Origin: Phyllostachys edulis
Lineage: Eukaryota > Streptophyta > Magnoliopsida > Poales > Poaceae
Direction of reading: 5' to 3'
Length of the DNA: 64,000 bases
NCBI GenBank assembly: GCA_036346405.1
Contig: CM070561.1
Coordinates: 33,840,838-33,904,837 of the forward strand
The position numbers and the translations under genes were made by a program. How positions within the stretch are numbered: the first letter of the stretch is position 1; each line of letters opens with the position of its first letter. The notes beneath the pieces were generated by a model. It made no database searches, was not told where the DNA came from, and saw nothing but the letters and a program-made list of their open reading frames with translations. Below are positions 1-12,923 of this stretch, one piece after another.

Positions 1-285
1 CATCTCTATGGCACTTTTGCTTCCGCTGTTATCTTAGTAGACTTGTTGTTATTTGGCCGGTCGACCTCTCTTTTGTAATAACTATCATTTATTTATATTA
101 ACTTCTGGTTTGTTGCTTGTTCTGTTCTATGTGGTTGAATGGAATTGATGCATTCTTTTGTAATGAGTTGTGTGTACTGCATCTTTGGGAAGTACATATA
201 TCTCGAGGCACGGTTTATTTAGTTGATAATACTAGGGTCAATTGGATGACTAAGTATTATGAGCCTAATAAACCGGGGTCTCACA
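1..285 (+). repeat. 3' end of a Ty3-gypsy LTR
   Basis: This stretch matches 52861-53146, and in reverse complement the left part of 8883-12923, so it is the terminal part of the same long gypsy LTR family. It ends in TCACA at 285, the usual CA terminus. The next base begins sequence homologous to the interior of a minus-strand gag-only element (compare 45311 onward), so this gypsy copy interrupts that element. The rest of the gypsy lies outside the window. It is non-coding; an 80-codon frame here has no recognisable content. Confidence 0.75.
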
Positions 286-286
286 C

Positions 287-2390
287 TAGGTCATCCAAAA
301 CTCCCCCTGAGTTCATGCCTAGTGCAATGGCAAGCCGTCTCATGAGAAAGAATTGGTGAGATGAGTTTTTTCGCACAAAAGAGATCATTTTTCATTGTTC
401 ACAAAAGCAATTTTAGATTCTTAAAAGAACAAGAAGCTCTAGAAATGCTCAATCCAAGATTCAAGAGCTAACAAAGTAATTTTGACAGGGCCAATGTCAC
501 AAAAAGATGACTAATTGTGCAACTAGCTAAAAGATCCACAGATCGCAATTTTTAGTTCAAGTTGTTTAAAGTGCTAGCTCATTTAGCAAATACTTAGCTA
601 CACATGTAAAAGCATGATAATTCTAGCAATTCAAAGAACTAGACACGATCTTGAGCAAGAATTGAAATACTAAAGCTCAAGAGGGTAAAATACAAAGCTT
701 CATCAATTAAAAGACAGAAGCGGTAAAGCTTATATTACAATGCATCTTTTCGGATTTTCATATGAATGCAATATGATACAATGAGATGCATAAAAGACTT
801 AAAAGCCTAAAAAGATAAAAAGGATCCAAAGAAAATACCACTTGAAGAAGGTATCAGAAAAGATCCACAAAAGTTCAGATGAACAAGGAAAGTTCAGAAA
901 CGAACCAACTCCCCCTCAAACCAACCCATAGGGGTAAATATCCCTAACTCACTTCTCAAGGTGGCAAACCTTGTTGGGTCTAAAAGCTTTGAGGAGATCT
1001 ACCAAAAGTGTCTTGGACTCCAAAAACTAGCACAAAGACTTCCTACTCCACAAGATCTCTAGAGAAAGTGACTCGAAAAGCTAGGGAGCGAAACACCACT
1101 AAAAAGCTTGCAGGCAGCTCAAAAACCTGCAAAGAACTAGAGACAGGGAAACAAGCTCGACCTAGGTTGTGAGAAGAGTGCATCCTAGAAAACCAGAGGA
1201 TAAGAGGAGTGTCTAGAAAGGGCACGTGCTAGAACAGAGCCTCCTATCTAAACTGAACTCAACAAGCCCAACACCTGACACAAACCAGATGCTATGCAAG
1301 GTAGACTAGGGATACCATACACAAATGTAAGGTATAGAAGCTCGAACCTGAGTCGCACTGCTTAGCAGTGAGATGTAGTTATGATGGATGAAGATCCATT
1401 CCTTGAAGCTCCAGAAAGTAGTTGCGCTCACCCATCATCCTCATCTCAAATTCCTTCGTCTCCAAGAAGTGATAGCCATTATTGAATGTACAAATGAAGA
1501 AGAACCAACAGCTTGAAGTCGTAAACCACATGTTCTCCTTCTCAACTGAAAAGACTACACCAAAGAGACAGAAGAAGTCTATGCCTTGGTACTGGGTTAG
1601 TGAGACATTATCTAGGGAAACAATATCAAGACACACAACTAGCAAGGATAGCAGTAAATCATTGAAAGCTCATAAAAGCATATAATCAACAATTCAGGAC
1701 ATGAGCATGAATATAGACATATCAAATGCAACACATGCTATCCAATATATGATAAAGCTCAAAATATCCTTAATCAACAATAAGGCACAGGAGCAAGCAA
1801 GCATGCACATAGCATACAACAAACATCTAGTCAAGAGAAAAGCATGCTAGAGAAGCTATGTCAAAGCTCATGCATCCACAATTAACAATAAGGCATAATA
1901 ACCATGTAAGCATAAAGCAAGTTATAGAACAAATCATGGAGAAAGCATGCTAACATGGATATAGAGTAAGCAAGCGGATACATAAAGCAAAAATCAACAC
2001 GAGCAAGATAATAAATGTACAAGACAACACAAGCTCATGATGACAAAACCAAACTTATACCCCATGTAAATAATGAATAATAATCTAATACATGGATATA
2101 TAAGTAAGGTACTAGCAAAGGCATGATAAAAGATATCAAAAGAATAACACATGCCAATATGGTACAAGTGAGCACAAAACAAGCACAACATGCAAAGAAT
2201 GAATAATCATGAAAGTAAATGCATGAAGGTATAAGATAGCTCACAAAACAGGTGAAGGCGCCGATCATAAAAGCACATGCCTCTTGGAGGCTATTATGAG
2301 GGTGGAGAACCATCAAGTATCCCGATCATGTGATGAAGCAAAAGATCAGAACCTTTTAAGTCCATGTTCTCCAACCCGTGTTCCCAGTAC
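287..2390 (-). other. Non-coding interior downstream of gag, copy 1
   Basis: This A-rich sequence aligns with 45311-47530 of the complete copy. It has no pol motifs on either strand. Purine tracts of the GGGGGAG type occur on the minus strand near 300 and 909. A 93-codon minus-strand frame at 2035-2316 is hydrophobic and Cys-rich and has a counterpart at 47093-47458; coding status is uncertain. Confidence 0.6.
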
Positions 2391-4341
2391 CTACACATGA
2401 GAAAGGCAAGATGTCCAAGTCTTGGATCCCGAAGGGTTAGAGAGCAAATACTTGGGAACCCAAACCTTGGACACACCACCACTAGAGGCAGTCAAACCAT
2501 TATGTGAGTTAGCATGATGCAAATGATAGTCCATGCAAGAAGATCCAACATCATCTGTGAAGGCATGCCGCGATTGGACAACTCGATGAGGAAAACGAGG
2601 TCCATCTCTAGAAAAACGGCGTTGGCCTTGCTTGAGAGCACCATGATGAGAACCAACAGAAGCATCAAAAGAACTCACACATCCTTGCCGTGAGTGTGTA
2701 CCTCGATGAACAAAACGAGGTCCACCTCTTGGAAAACGGCGGAAATCCTGCCTCGAGGTAGCTCGTGGGACAAAACCAAAACCATGGAAACCAAGTCCAC
2801 GATGCTGTCCAACACCACTAGAAAAGGTATCAAAGAAGCTATCAACAGAGCGAGTATTTGTGCTAGGCTCTTTAGTGTGCATATCATGAGAAAGACTATG
2901 CCCACTAGGAGACTTAGAAGCATGAGCTCGACGCAAATGTTTTGCACGCCGAAAACAAAAATCTACACGATGTCCATTCTTCCCACAAAATGTGCAATGG
3001 TGTAAAGGTCTACTAGGAGACACGGTCCGAGAGAACAAAGCACCATTGTCGCTCAAAGAAGAAGTCTTGGAAGAACGAACATCATGAATCGCCCTTGTGT
3101 CGGCACTAGGCTCACACATGCCATGAGAAAAACTATGTGTGTTCCTAGAGGTACGACGGCGCACTCGATGCTCATGTTTCTGACGGCGAAAGCAAAACTC
3201 AAAAATGTGTCCATCTTTCTTACAAAAGGTGCAATGGTACTTCTCTTTTGAAGATGTAGTACCATGTGAGGAAGAAGCACCCTTGTCTTTTGAAATCCCT
3301 TGGACAACACAAAAAGAGTCAGAAAAAGTCGCACTCGCCGAGGAAGAGCTACTCAAAGCGATGGCACAAAAATCAACATCAAGTGACTCACGTTTAGCAC
3401 GAAAAGACTCCAACTCCGAATGTAAAGATGCAAGAGAAATCTTAAAAACATCAATCTCGGAGTGAAGGCAAATACAAAAGTCACATGACTTAGCGCTCAT
3501 ATCATCGCGCAAAGACTCAATCTCGCTCTTCAAGGCAATGCAATATGTGCAAGAAATTAAAGATGCTTTCATGTTAAGCATGCAATTCAAAGAATCAATT
3601 TTATTTTCTAAACAAGTACAATTCTTGCAAGAGACTAACCCATTCTTAAGTAATTTTTCATATTCTAAGCATATGCTACAAGGCCTAGCTTCAATTTCAC
3701 TAATTTCATCCCTAGCATTGTCTAATTACTCAAGATGCATGGAATTAGTCAATTTCAACTTTTTAATTTCAGCAAGCATGCCTACACAAGAATCACAATT
3801 ATTTCTAGCCATAGAACTAAGATTGCCTATTTCTAACTTAGCATTGTCAAGTTCATGATGTAAGGCAACACAAGAATCACATAGTATAGAAGCATTTGAT
3901 TTCAATAATTCATTTTCAACTTTTAGGCATGCAAAAGAATTATTCAAGTTCTCCATGTCTGCAAGCAATGAATCAAAAGCATTCATAGAGGTTTTCAATT
4001 CGGAGAGCTCATGAGACAAATCACCCTTCTCTTTTTCTAACAATTTTAGTTTCTTCCTAAGAACAATCAGTTTAAGATCATATGAAAACAAGACATTTAT
4101 CCTCAATCGCTACTGCGCATATGCCACCGGGCTCCTTCTCCTCGGGCTCCAAGCGTATCTCATCTCTGAAACTAGGACAATCAAAACAAAAGAGATCGCC
4201 ACAAATATCGCAGGAGAATTCCTCCTCAACCGCCATCATAAATATCGCACGTTCAAACATCTTGTCACGACGGACCTCAATGGCAAAAGAAGCACGACAG
4301 GATGCAAAGAAGCGCTCACAAGTGCACATACTAGTCGCCAT
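2391..4341 (-). pseudogene. gag of gag-only element, copy 1 (broken)
   Basis: Read on the minus strand from ATG 4341. The N-terminus carries a Cys cluster (CDICGDLFCFDCPSF). A long coiled coil follows in which CDSC/CxxC motifs recur, then two zinc knuckles of the form CTFCxxxGHxxxFC near 3190-3240 and 2950-3000, a Ser/His/Arg-rich basic tail, and an end resembling the close of copia SIRE-type gags (SKVWVPK). The coiled coil plus double knuckle fits nucleic-acid-binding capsid protein. Against copy 2 it has lost an acidic stretch near 4100 with a frameshift, and has a nonsense codon at about 3726; 399 codons are then open to 2391. Transcript context is the LTR at 4394. Gag identity is fairly secure, lineage is inferred. 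Confidence 0.75.
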
Positions 4342-4375
4342 GCTCAAAGATCGGTAAAGATCACAAAAGAGCAAA

Positions 4376-4391
4376 CCTCGCTCTAATACCA
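4376..4391 (-). promoter_or_regulatory. Primer-binding site (initiator Met tRNA type)
   Basis: On the minus strand this reads TGGTATTAGAGCGAGG, the usual plant copia primer site complementary to the 3' end of initiator Met-tRNA with one mismatch to the common TGGTATCAGAGC core. It lies two bases inside the LTR edge at 4394, which sets element orientation. Confidence 0.85.
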
Positions 4392-4393
4392 CT

Positions 4394-6535
4394 TGTTGGA
4401 TCGAAACAGGCGACTAGAGGGGGGGCGTGAATAGGAGCACAATCTATTTTTCGCTTTGATCGGATTCAACACGTATTTCACTCCAATAGCTATGAGAGCT
4501 ATAAAGATCAATGATTATGCACAGAGGAAGACTTGCTTTGAATCCTATCAACACCCCCAAAGCACAGCAACAAAAGACCCAAAGAAGTGCTGAAGAAACA
4601 GAAATCGGTACAACCGCAGGCAAATGGGCGGTACTACCATTGATCGGTACAACCGCAGGTATAAGGGCAGTTCTACCGATTATCCTGGAACAGCCCGATG
4701 ACGAAAACTAAAATTGGCACAACTTTTGATCCACTTGGCCAAACTCTACGAAATTTGAAACATATCTTCTCTAGGAGGTTAGGAACCTATTCCAATCAAA
4801 TATTGAGTAGATCCACATCAAAGTTCCAACCTTTTTCTATTTGAATGAAGATTGTTTCAAAAAACCGGGTCAAGATCTAAAAATGATCTAGAAACTTGGT
4901 CGTGGGTGATTGATGATCAAGATGATCCTAGATGTATTCCCACATGTCATAGGAAGCAAAATCTAGGCCAGAAACCAAAGAGAAACTCGAGGATCAAAGA
5001 AAGCCCCAAAATCATCAAATAGAGAACAAGAACACAAAGAGGCTCATCTGTAGAGATTTGGTTGGATTGATTTGAGATGGAAGATTGTTGTTTACAGCCA
5101 CTCCACTAGGAGGACAAAGCTCACCATGTGAGCACACACTCAATCCAATCCCTAGAACCCTAGCTCTCCCCTTTCTCTCCAAAACCCTAACATAAAATAG
5201 GGCACACAATGAATGGGGTTCCTCCCTATCCCCGCAACCTATTGGACAGCACCCAACACTATTTATAGTGGAGGCTAGCATCTAGGGAATATTCCATTAG
5301 GGCACCCGTTAAGCCCAACTCACAAACGGGTTAACACATGTACGCATCTCAAAGCGCCGTCTTCGTCTTCGATTGACCTAAACTACTTCTCCATGCACCG
5401 ACCCGCGCCGCGGTTTAGCCAAAGGTCACCAAGGTGGTATTTGGTGAAATTACCAAAATACCCCTTCTCGATCCTTCTCCAAGACCGAGTCCAATCATCA
5501 TGAAGTAATCGCCTGCTTCGCCACGTGTAGGTTGATCAATAGCTCTCATCATGTCGGCAAGTCTCCCATCCGGATCCTACCGGAACCACCAAGGCACTTG
5601 CACCGACCCCCGCGCCGCTTGATCCAACCAGTCGCACCGAACTGCCCGTCTAGTCATCCTTGTCCATTCTGTGCCCCGCTTGAGTCTCCTGACCTCACCC
5701 GGCATTCTCGATCATTCTGGACCTCAGCTCTCCAAGCTTAGTCCCGATCCTCCTCGCTGTTGTCCGTCATCGACCTGCAAGCCACCTACACAGCAACAGA
5801 CCAAGAAATCGTCTCTGGGAACAAGTTCTTCACAACTTGACTAACGTTAGCCAAAACATGCATCATGGAACATCTATGCAAAGATAAACATGAACTTGAC
5901 CTGACCCAAATCAAATTCTCTAAGAGAAACAACAATCAGCATACAAACGGTACTACTGCCATGTTATGGCCGGTACTACCGCGCTGCGGTAGTACCGCAC
6001 CCATAACTGCGGTCGTACCGCTTCTTGGGCAAAAACCAATACTCCTCAAAACATCCTCTCTGGAAAATCCATACCGCTCTCAAGCGGTCATACCGACATG
6101 CGGCACTACCGCCATTCACTTCGCGGTTGTATCGCTCCAGAGGAACACCAAAGTCACAGAGACACCTTCTCTGGAATTTTGCAACCGCCATGCAAATTTC
6201 GGTATCACCGCATCACGGTACTACCGCCACTTTCCCTGCGGTACTACTGCTCCACTGAAACGCACAAAATCCTTAGAACTGAATGCCCTACCACGTGGAC
6301 GGCTCAGATCAACGTGAACGTTTGGACCACCGTTCGCACCGTCCGATTTAACCTCACGTTCGGACCCCTTGACTTGCGGTAGCACCGCTCCAAACTTGCG
6401 GTCATACCGCACTGTGGTAACACCATTCCCGACAAGCCGGTACTACCGATTCCCGAGGAAACCCAAATTCCAAAAACATGTCTTCGGGAGAGCAGGCCTC
6501 TGGAACCTTCGTCCTTGAAGGCTTTCATGAGTGAG
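4394..6535 (-). repeat. 5' LTR of gag-only element, copy 1 (truncated)
   Basis: It begins TGTTGGATCG and then the motif AGGCGACTAGAGGGGGGG shared with the LTRs at 41450 and 49637. Similarity is strong at 5330-5900 against 43420-44040. The first kilobase is shorter and differs, and 5945-6450 is expanded with inverted CGGTACTACCGC units. A TATA-like CTATAAATAG on the minus strand lies at 5260-5269. The expected TGTGGATATC outer end is missing, so the LTR is cut near 6535. Confidence 0.75.
5945..6450. repeat. Degenerate array of CGGTACTACCGC units
   Basis: More than a dozen copies of a short unit close to GCGGTAGTACCGC or its complement occur, many with GTACTACCG or GTCATACCG cores in alternating orientation. 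The homologous LTRs at 44045 and 52230 have only a remnant (CCGGTCAGACC), so the array looks expanded in this copy. Confidence 0.7.
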
Positions 6536-6984
6536 GACGAATAAGGTTTTTGGGGAGCGTTCGCGTGACTGCTCACTGTTTCTCTGCTATGTCTACATCA
6601 ACTGCACCACTACGATTCTCTGCTACGTTCTACATCAACTTCACGACTACTACCACGACGTTCACTACGCCATGATGAATGACGTCCTCATCAAGACTTC
6701 TGCTGCAGCTTCTTCTTCCACTGAATCTGGGTATGGCTATCTCTCTCTTGTTACTTAGTTTGTTTTACTATCTGTTGTTGTTTTGAACACTGAGATTGGT
6801 ATGCTAGTTTCTGTCCTTCTAGAAATTAGTATGGCTATAGTGTTCTTGGTTATCTGCTTTATGAAAATAGCTAGAGTATTTTCCATGATTTATCTAGCAT
6901 ATTTCTGGATTAAAGTACTTCGAAAAATGCTTATATATTCATCAATCCAAAAACCTTATTCTAGGCATAGGCATTTTTCATCAA

Positions 6985-7940
6985 CTGGATTTGCTGCTGC
7001 GCTCAAACCCTCTGAATTCGATGGTGCGAATTACAAGAGGTGGCGCACTAAGATGGTGCTTTGGCTAACGGCCATGAACGTTTTCCATGTGGCAAATGGC
7101 AAGCTCGAAGGAACACTTACTCTGAACAGAGCAAGCGCTCGAGGTCACGATAACCTCTTTAAAGGTGCTGTGGTTAGTGTTCTTGGTGAGAAGTTAGTTG
7201 ATGCATACATGGTGATTAAAACTGGGAAAGAGATGTGGGATGCACTCGAGGCCAAATTTGGGGTTTCGGATGCAGGCAGCGAATTGTATCTCATGCAACA
7301 ATATCATGACTATAGAATGGTTGATAGCCGTTCTGTAGTTGAACAGGCTCATGAGATACAATCCATGGCCACAGAACATGAGTACTTCAAGTGTGTGTTA
7401 CCGGACAAATTTTTCGCGGGAGGCATTATTGCCATGCTTCCTCCTTCTTAGAGGAATTTTGCTACTTCTCTGAAACACAAGAGACAAGAGTTTTCTGTTG
7501 AAAATCTCATTAGGTCTCTTGATGTTGAAGAGAAGGCGAGGGCAAAAGATACACACACTAGAGGTAATGAAGGACATTCTAGTGCCAATGTGGTGCAGAA
7601 GAATAATGGCCAAACTCAAAAGTTCAAAGGCAAGAACAAGACTGCACAAACAACAGGCTTCAAGAAGAAGAAGAAGAAGAAGAAGACAAAGGATGGCCTT
7701 TGCTTTGTGTGTGGTGAACCTGGTCATTGGGCTAAGGATTGCAGCCAATGCAAGGGTGAGAAGAATCAGCAAGAGCAGAATTCCAAGTCTGCTAATATTG
7801 TTGTTGGTACTACTGAGACGGGAATGTCAGGGTATGGTAATTTACCTACTGTTCTTTCCGCATGTCAATTTACCGATTGGTGGATAGACACCGGTGCTTA
7901 TATACATGTGTGTGCTGATATTTCATTGTTCTCTTCTTAA
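6985..7940 (+). pseudogene. copia A gag and start of protease
   Basis: Conceptual reading gives the copia gag core (KPSEFDGANYKRWRTKM), a stop at about 7449 after AMLPPS, then a Lys run from an AAG microsatellite and one CCHC knuckle, CFVCGEPGHWAKDC, at 7701-7742. The protease follows with WWIDTGAYIHVCAD at about 7880, where the family normally has DTGA or DSGA followed by Thr. A stop falls at 7938. Gag binds RNA and protease matures the polyprotein. Two nonsense codons make this copy inactive. Confidence 0.8.
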
Positions 7941-8882
7941 CAGGTCAGTCGGGATTCAACCGTTCTAATGGGGAACGGGTCACATGCCACTGTTCACGGT
8001 GTTGGCACGGTCGATCTGAAGTTTACTTCAGGTAAGATTGTGCAACTGAAGAACGTGCATCATGTGCCATCTATTAATAGGAATCTCGTCAGCGGATCTC
8101 TTCTGTGTAGAGATGGCTTTAGAATGGTGTTTGAGTCCAATAAATTTGTAATGTCCAAGTGTGGACAATTTGTTGGTAAAGGCTATGTGTGTGGAGGCTT
8201 GTTCCACCTGTCTCGTTCAGATTTGTGTAATAATGTTGTGAACCATGTTTGCAGTTTGCAGTGGCAATGAGACTACTATTTGGCATTCATGACTTTGTCA
8301 CACAAATTTTGGTTGCATGACACAGTTAGCCGGTTTAGAGTTAATCCCGAAATTCACCCTTGCCAAAGGTTCTAAATGTCAAGTTTGTGTGCAATCAAAG
8401 CAGCCTTGTAAGCCTCATAAGGCCGTAGAGGTAAGAAACTTGGCACTATTAGAACTCATACATTCAGATCTGTGTGAGATGAATGGTGTGTTGACAAAAG
8501 GTGGTAAGAGAAATTTCTTGACTTTGATTGATGACTCCACTAGGTTCTGCTATGTGTATCTTTTGAAAACTAAAGATGAAGCTCTTCACTACTTTAAAAT
8601 CTATAAGGCAGAAACTGAGAACCAACTTGAAAGGAAAATCAAAAGGGTTAGGTCTGATCGTGGCGGCGAGTACTTTTCTAATGAGTTCAATTTATTCTGT
8701 AAGGAACATGGTATAATCCATGAGAGGACGCCTCCCTATTCACTCTAGTCAAACGGGGTTGCTGAAAGAAAGAACCGCATTCTAACTGATTTGGTTAACG
8801 CCATGTTAGACACATCAGTTCTTTCCAAAGCATGGTGAGGGGAGGCTATATTGACTTCATGTCATGTCCTAAATAGGATTCC
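7941..8882 (+). pseudogene. copia A protease remainder and integrase N-terminus
   Basis: The frame continues after the protease with the usual copia linker (VHHVPSINRNLVSG at about 8060), a gap with a frame break near 8270, then the integrase zinc region (CQVCVQSKQPCKP, about 8378) and catalytic core with LELIHSDLCE and RSDRGGEYFS supplying two of the three acidic residues. A TAG stop lies at 8746, where related elements read PQSNGVAERKN. The reading ends at the gypsy junction 8882, so the rest of integrase is absent. Confidence 0.8.
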
Positions 8883-11800
8883 TGTGAGACCCTGGGGTAT
8901 TTAGTTTGTAATACTTAGTCAACCAATTGACAATAGCATCACAAACAAAAAATATCCCATTCCTCGACAAAAAATTTACTTCCCAGAAGTGCTGTACATA
9001 CACCCTTTTACAAAATCATACATCAATTCTATACAAGCATAGAACCAAGCACGAACTAGATAAAACAAAAGACATACATAATAGAGTTATTACAGCAAGG
9101 GCCAACCGGCCACAAACACAGCTAAAAAGCTAAATAACAGCGGAAGCAAAAAGCCATAAGATGGCAATAACAAAAGCCATACGGTTTGCCTTTAAGCCCA
9201 CAAAGCAAACTGACCGGGCCGCCAACCTAGTCATCGAAATCGAAGTCCGTATCACGATAGTCAATCCTTTAGGGATCCACACACCAATAGATCACACTAA
9301 CATCCATTGTGCCCAAGTCCAAAACAATTTTCAGTTTCAGTTTTTGACTTTACAAATTAACAAAGCACAAGTGCTGGACATAATGGAATAATAATAAGAT
9401 TTGTGTGATCAAGATCATCGACTAAGTCGATGACCGCCCAATACTACAATTTGTAAACAAGATATTTATACTTTGAAATTAATGGGATTAGTATGATCAA
9501 ATTGCTTGCCTTGATGGTAGCTCTCTTGCTACAGAGGATCTTTTTCGAACTCAACAAACTCGTCGACACCTAACGAAAGAACGAAAAGAACCGATAAGAA
9601 CGAAGAACATCGAAAGACTCAAAAAACCAACTTCCACCAAAAGCTCTGAAATTTCTACAGCAGGAAGAGCATGAGTTTTAAGGAATTTAGCAATAAGAAC
9701 CAATTGATTTGGATTCTCAATGCAAAAGTTATGGCCAAAACAAGTTTGGCCATTGAAAAATCTTGAAAAATTCACCTGCATCTTGTTCAATTCAAATTAA
9801 ATTTTTGGCATAAATTTCAAAGAGGTGTTGCACCTGAGATTTTTATGGTAAACAAAGCACCACATGAGATGAAAAACACAATTTGATTCACCTCATTTGG
9901 AGCTAGGATGCATTTTCTATGATTTTTCAAAGACATGAAAAATGAGTACAAAATAAATGCAACCACAAAAACAATAGCATGCCTAAAACCTATTTTACAA
10001 ATAAGCTTACTAACAGAGAAAACCAACAAAGTTGATTTTACTCAAAAAGGAGCTATAGAGAATTACTTATGCATTTTTCAAGTTAAAAGAATTTTTAATG
10101 CAACAAATTAAGCTAATCTTAATTTAAATCTACTAACACAAATTTCTGGAGCAAAACCAAGCTTACAACCATTTTTACATTAAAGCTTAGTTAAAATCAG
10201 AACTAACTAAATTTGAATCAACCTAAAAGGAGATAAAACAAATTAGCTAAGCAATTTTGAAGTTCAACACAATTTTTAGTTTACAAATAACTCTTACCAG
10301 GTTTTTCTTTAAACTAAACCGAAAAGAATAAGCCTGGGCCGTCGATCTGCCATTCAACGGCCCACAAAGCACCTAGCACAGCGCACGCGCGCTCAAGAAA
10401 TGCAAAGGAAACCGATGGATCAAGATCCAACGGTCCACAATGATTGAAGTTCGGACGGTCCGAACGTTCAAACGATTGTGGGCCGTGGATCTAAGGATTA
10501 ACGGCTGAGATTGACGTGAGGTTCGGACGGTCCGAACGGCACATCAGATCTAGGCCGTTGATCTAAATCCAACGGCTCACACGGACAGAGCAGAAAGGGT
10601 GGTCCGAACGGCCCAACAGATCTGGGCCGTTGATCTTGAATCCAACGGCTCACGATCAATGGAGCGTAACGCACGTGCCCGAGAGAGAGAAAAAGAGGCT
10701 GGGCCCCACTGTCAGTGACTCGTGGCCCCGCACACGTGTTTAAAGCTCCCGGGGGGTGTTTAAACGCACGGGCCCACCTGTCAGAGGCAGTAAGGGTCGG
10801 AAAAAGACAGTGATTAAATGCTAAGCCATTAATTAACAGTGATTAACTATGATTTAGCAATTAATGACCCGAATCTCTGTTCAAAGATGACGCACAGTGC
10901 GCGAGAGGCTCGGGCCCACTCAACAGAGACACAGAGTGAACTTAAAGCCACACATTAATTACTAACCACTTATTAATGTTGATTAATGAATGATTAGCAC
11001 TTAATGAGGAGATCTCTGTCTTAACCGGCCACGGCACAATGCCATCCCATCCGACAAAAAGCCGAAAGCACTCCAAGGCACACCGCCGGCGACTCCAGCC
11101 ACGGCGGCGCGAACCAAGGACAGTAATGGGTGCGCAATAGCAATGCGCACTCACTGGTACCACTCACAACGGCGGCGACGACCCAGAATGGCGGCGAGCC
11201 GGCGACGAGCGGCGGTGCAAACATGGCCAAACGATGAAAAGCAAGAGGAGCTCCGCAGCTGTTCAGAGAAGCATGTGCCAAGCTTCTAGGGACTAATGCG
11301 AAGCTACCTTAGCACGGAGAGGACCAGAGGCTATTGGGGTTGCTCCGGCGACGAAGCACAGCACCGGCGATGGAGACGACAACGAGGAGATGATGGCCTA
11401 AGCAAAAAGAGCAAGACCGGGTCATCAAGAAAGCTTCAAAAGGGCTCACAGAAGGTCCATGAGCAAGTAATTGAAGAAAGAAGCCCTTACCAGAGCTGAG
11501 GACGAAGAGGGGTGATTCGGCCGAAAAGATCCAAAACCCAAAATTAAGCCGCTCCTGTGAAAGAAACCTAAAATTAAGTTAGGGGAAAGAACCACGGTGG
11601 TGAGAGGCTCAAGGCTGAGCAAAATATTGGAAGAAAGACCACTGGAACCCTGTTGGCACCGAGGAGCTTCAAGGTCCAGCAATGGCAGCCAAGTGCTCAT
11701 TGGTGTTTTGAGCTCAACAAGTAGAGAGCAAGCTGAGAGGGAGTTTAAGGGAACACTAGGAGGAGCAAGGGGGCATTTTACAGCTGGGGAGCAAAGGAAA

Positions 11801-12923
11801 TGAGCTAGGCAAGGCTCCATGGTGCACCTCGGTCCATGCTCTGCCATGGGCAAGCAAAGCAGGTGGAGGAGCTGACAAAGGAGACTTTGGGGGCGAAAGC
11901 ACTGGTGGCATTAAATGCTTGCAGCAAAGAGCCATTTAAAGGACTCAAAGAAGTGACAAGGCGCTGCTCTCCCACACTTGTGCGCTAGCAATGGCGCGGG
12001 CGAGAGGTAGGGGACGAACAGGTGCAAAACGGGCCCCACATGTCAGTGAAACAAACTCAAAGCGGCTCGGGCTAGGTTGGAACAGATGGGTTGAGCCTAA
12101 CCCAATCGGTACGAGCTCAAACCATAGGATAGAAAATGGACGGCTGCGATTGATTCGCACAAAAGGAAAAGCCGAAAGGCACTCAAAATCTGGAGCGTTA
12201 GATTAAGATCTAACGGACTAGGCCCACTGGTACGCTTAGTTGGTTAGGCTCGACCAAAAGGTGCGAGCCGGTTTGAACCAAGCGACCGAGCGCAACGCGG
12301 GAAAGCACAAGTAGCGTTAGATCAAGATCTAACGGCTGAGAATGTGCGCGCGATTGAGAGGGCTCGGGCTGGTTGGGTCGCACCAGGAAAGGAGTTGGGT
12401 TCGAGCCCGAGCCTGACTCAGACCCAAAAGAGTTGACCCAAGGGTTGAATTTTGAGCTGAAACTTTGAAGAATAATTAGAGATAGCAAACTAACTCCAAA
12501 AATTCTGAAATTTGGACCGGAGGTTCCTAGCTCCAGGATAAACCTTGTGTAAATTTTCTAGAGGTTTTTATGCAACGCATTTTTTTCCAAAAATTCTTTA
12601 AGGTTTATTCTAGGGTTTGACCAAGAGTCAAACTGGTTTGATTGCCTTTTAAAAATTATCAAATAATTTCTAAAAATTATGAAATTTTTCAAAGGAGTCA
12701 CACAGCATCCCTAGAACCAAGGAAAAATATTTCCAGGGGTTGCACACAAGATTCTCAACAAGGAGGTCATGACTTTAGTCAATTGGAGATTTTGGTTTTT
12801 GATTTCCCACAATTACTTTACAAGAATTACAGAGAAGTTCAAAAACTTCAAGATGCAAGAAAAGTTTTAATTTCTTCTCATTTTCTTACATTTGAAACAC
12901 ACACCCATATTTGGGATATTACA
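8883..12923 (-). repeat. 3' LTR of a Tekay-like gypsy element (4.0 kb)
   Basis: On the minus strand it begins TGTAATATCCC at 12923 and ends CTCACA at 8883, with a polypurine tract directly before it. Its left end matches 1-285 and 52361-53146 in reverse complement; about 9480-9950 matches 40050-40560. It is inserted in copia A. No frame inside resembles a protein. Palindromic tandem blocks lie at 10443-10660 and 12190-12335. Confidence 0.85.
10443..10660. repeat. Tandem palindromic units in gypsy LTR
   Basis: About three units of roughly 75-100 bp each combine TTCGGACGGTCCGAA, itself an inverted repeat, with CCGTTGATCTAAATCCAACGG, a second inverted repeat. Related CGTTAGATCAAGATCTAACG palindromes recur at 12195-12215 and 12315-12335. 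Confidence 0.75.

Larger units (their letters stand above)
286..6535 (-). mobile_element. Truncated gag-only LTR retrotransposon, copy 1
   Basis: The block runs on the minus strand: 5' LTR (4394 to about 6535), primer-binding site (4376-4391), gag (to 2391), then non-coding interior to 286. It aligns through most of its length with 45311-49636 and with the LTRs of the complete copy at 41450-52355. The interior is cut at 286 by a gypsy LTR and the outer LTR end is lost near 6535, where copia-like sequence begins. No protease, integrase or reverse transcriptase is visible between gag and the break. It is therefore a second member of the same non-autonomous family, with a different LTR middle. 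Confidence 0.8.
6536..8882 (+). mobile_element. Truncated Ty1-copia element A
   Basis: A leader-like stretch (GGTTTTTGGGGAGCG near 6545) is followed by gag, protease and the first part of integrase in copia order. The element stops at 8882, exactly where a gypsy LTR starts with TGTGAGACCC. No LTR of its own is seen on the left; the boundary with the preceding LTR near 6535 is approximate. The missing integrase end, reverse transcriptase and RNase H were not found elsewhere in the window. Confidence 0.8.

Noticed and set aside
4376..4391. tRNA gene fragment suggested by Met-tRNA-like sequence
   Set aside because: Only the primer-binding complement is present next to an LTR; no cloverleaf.
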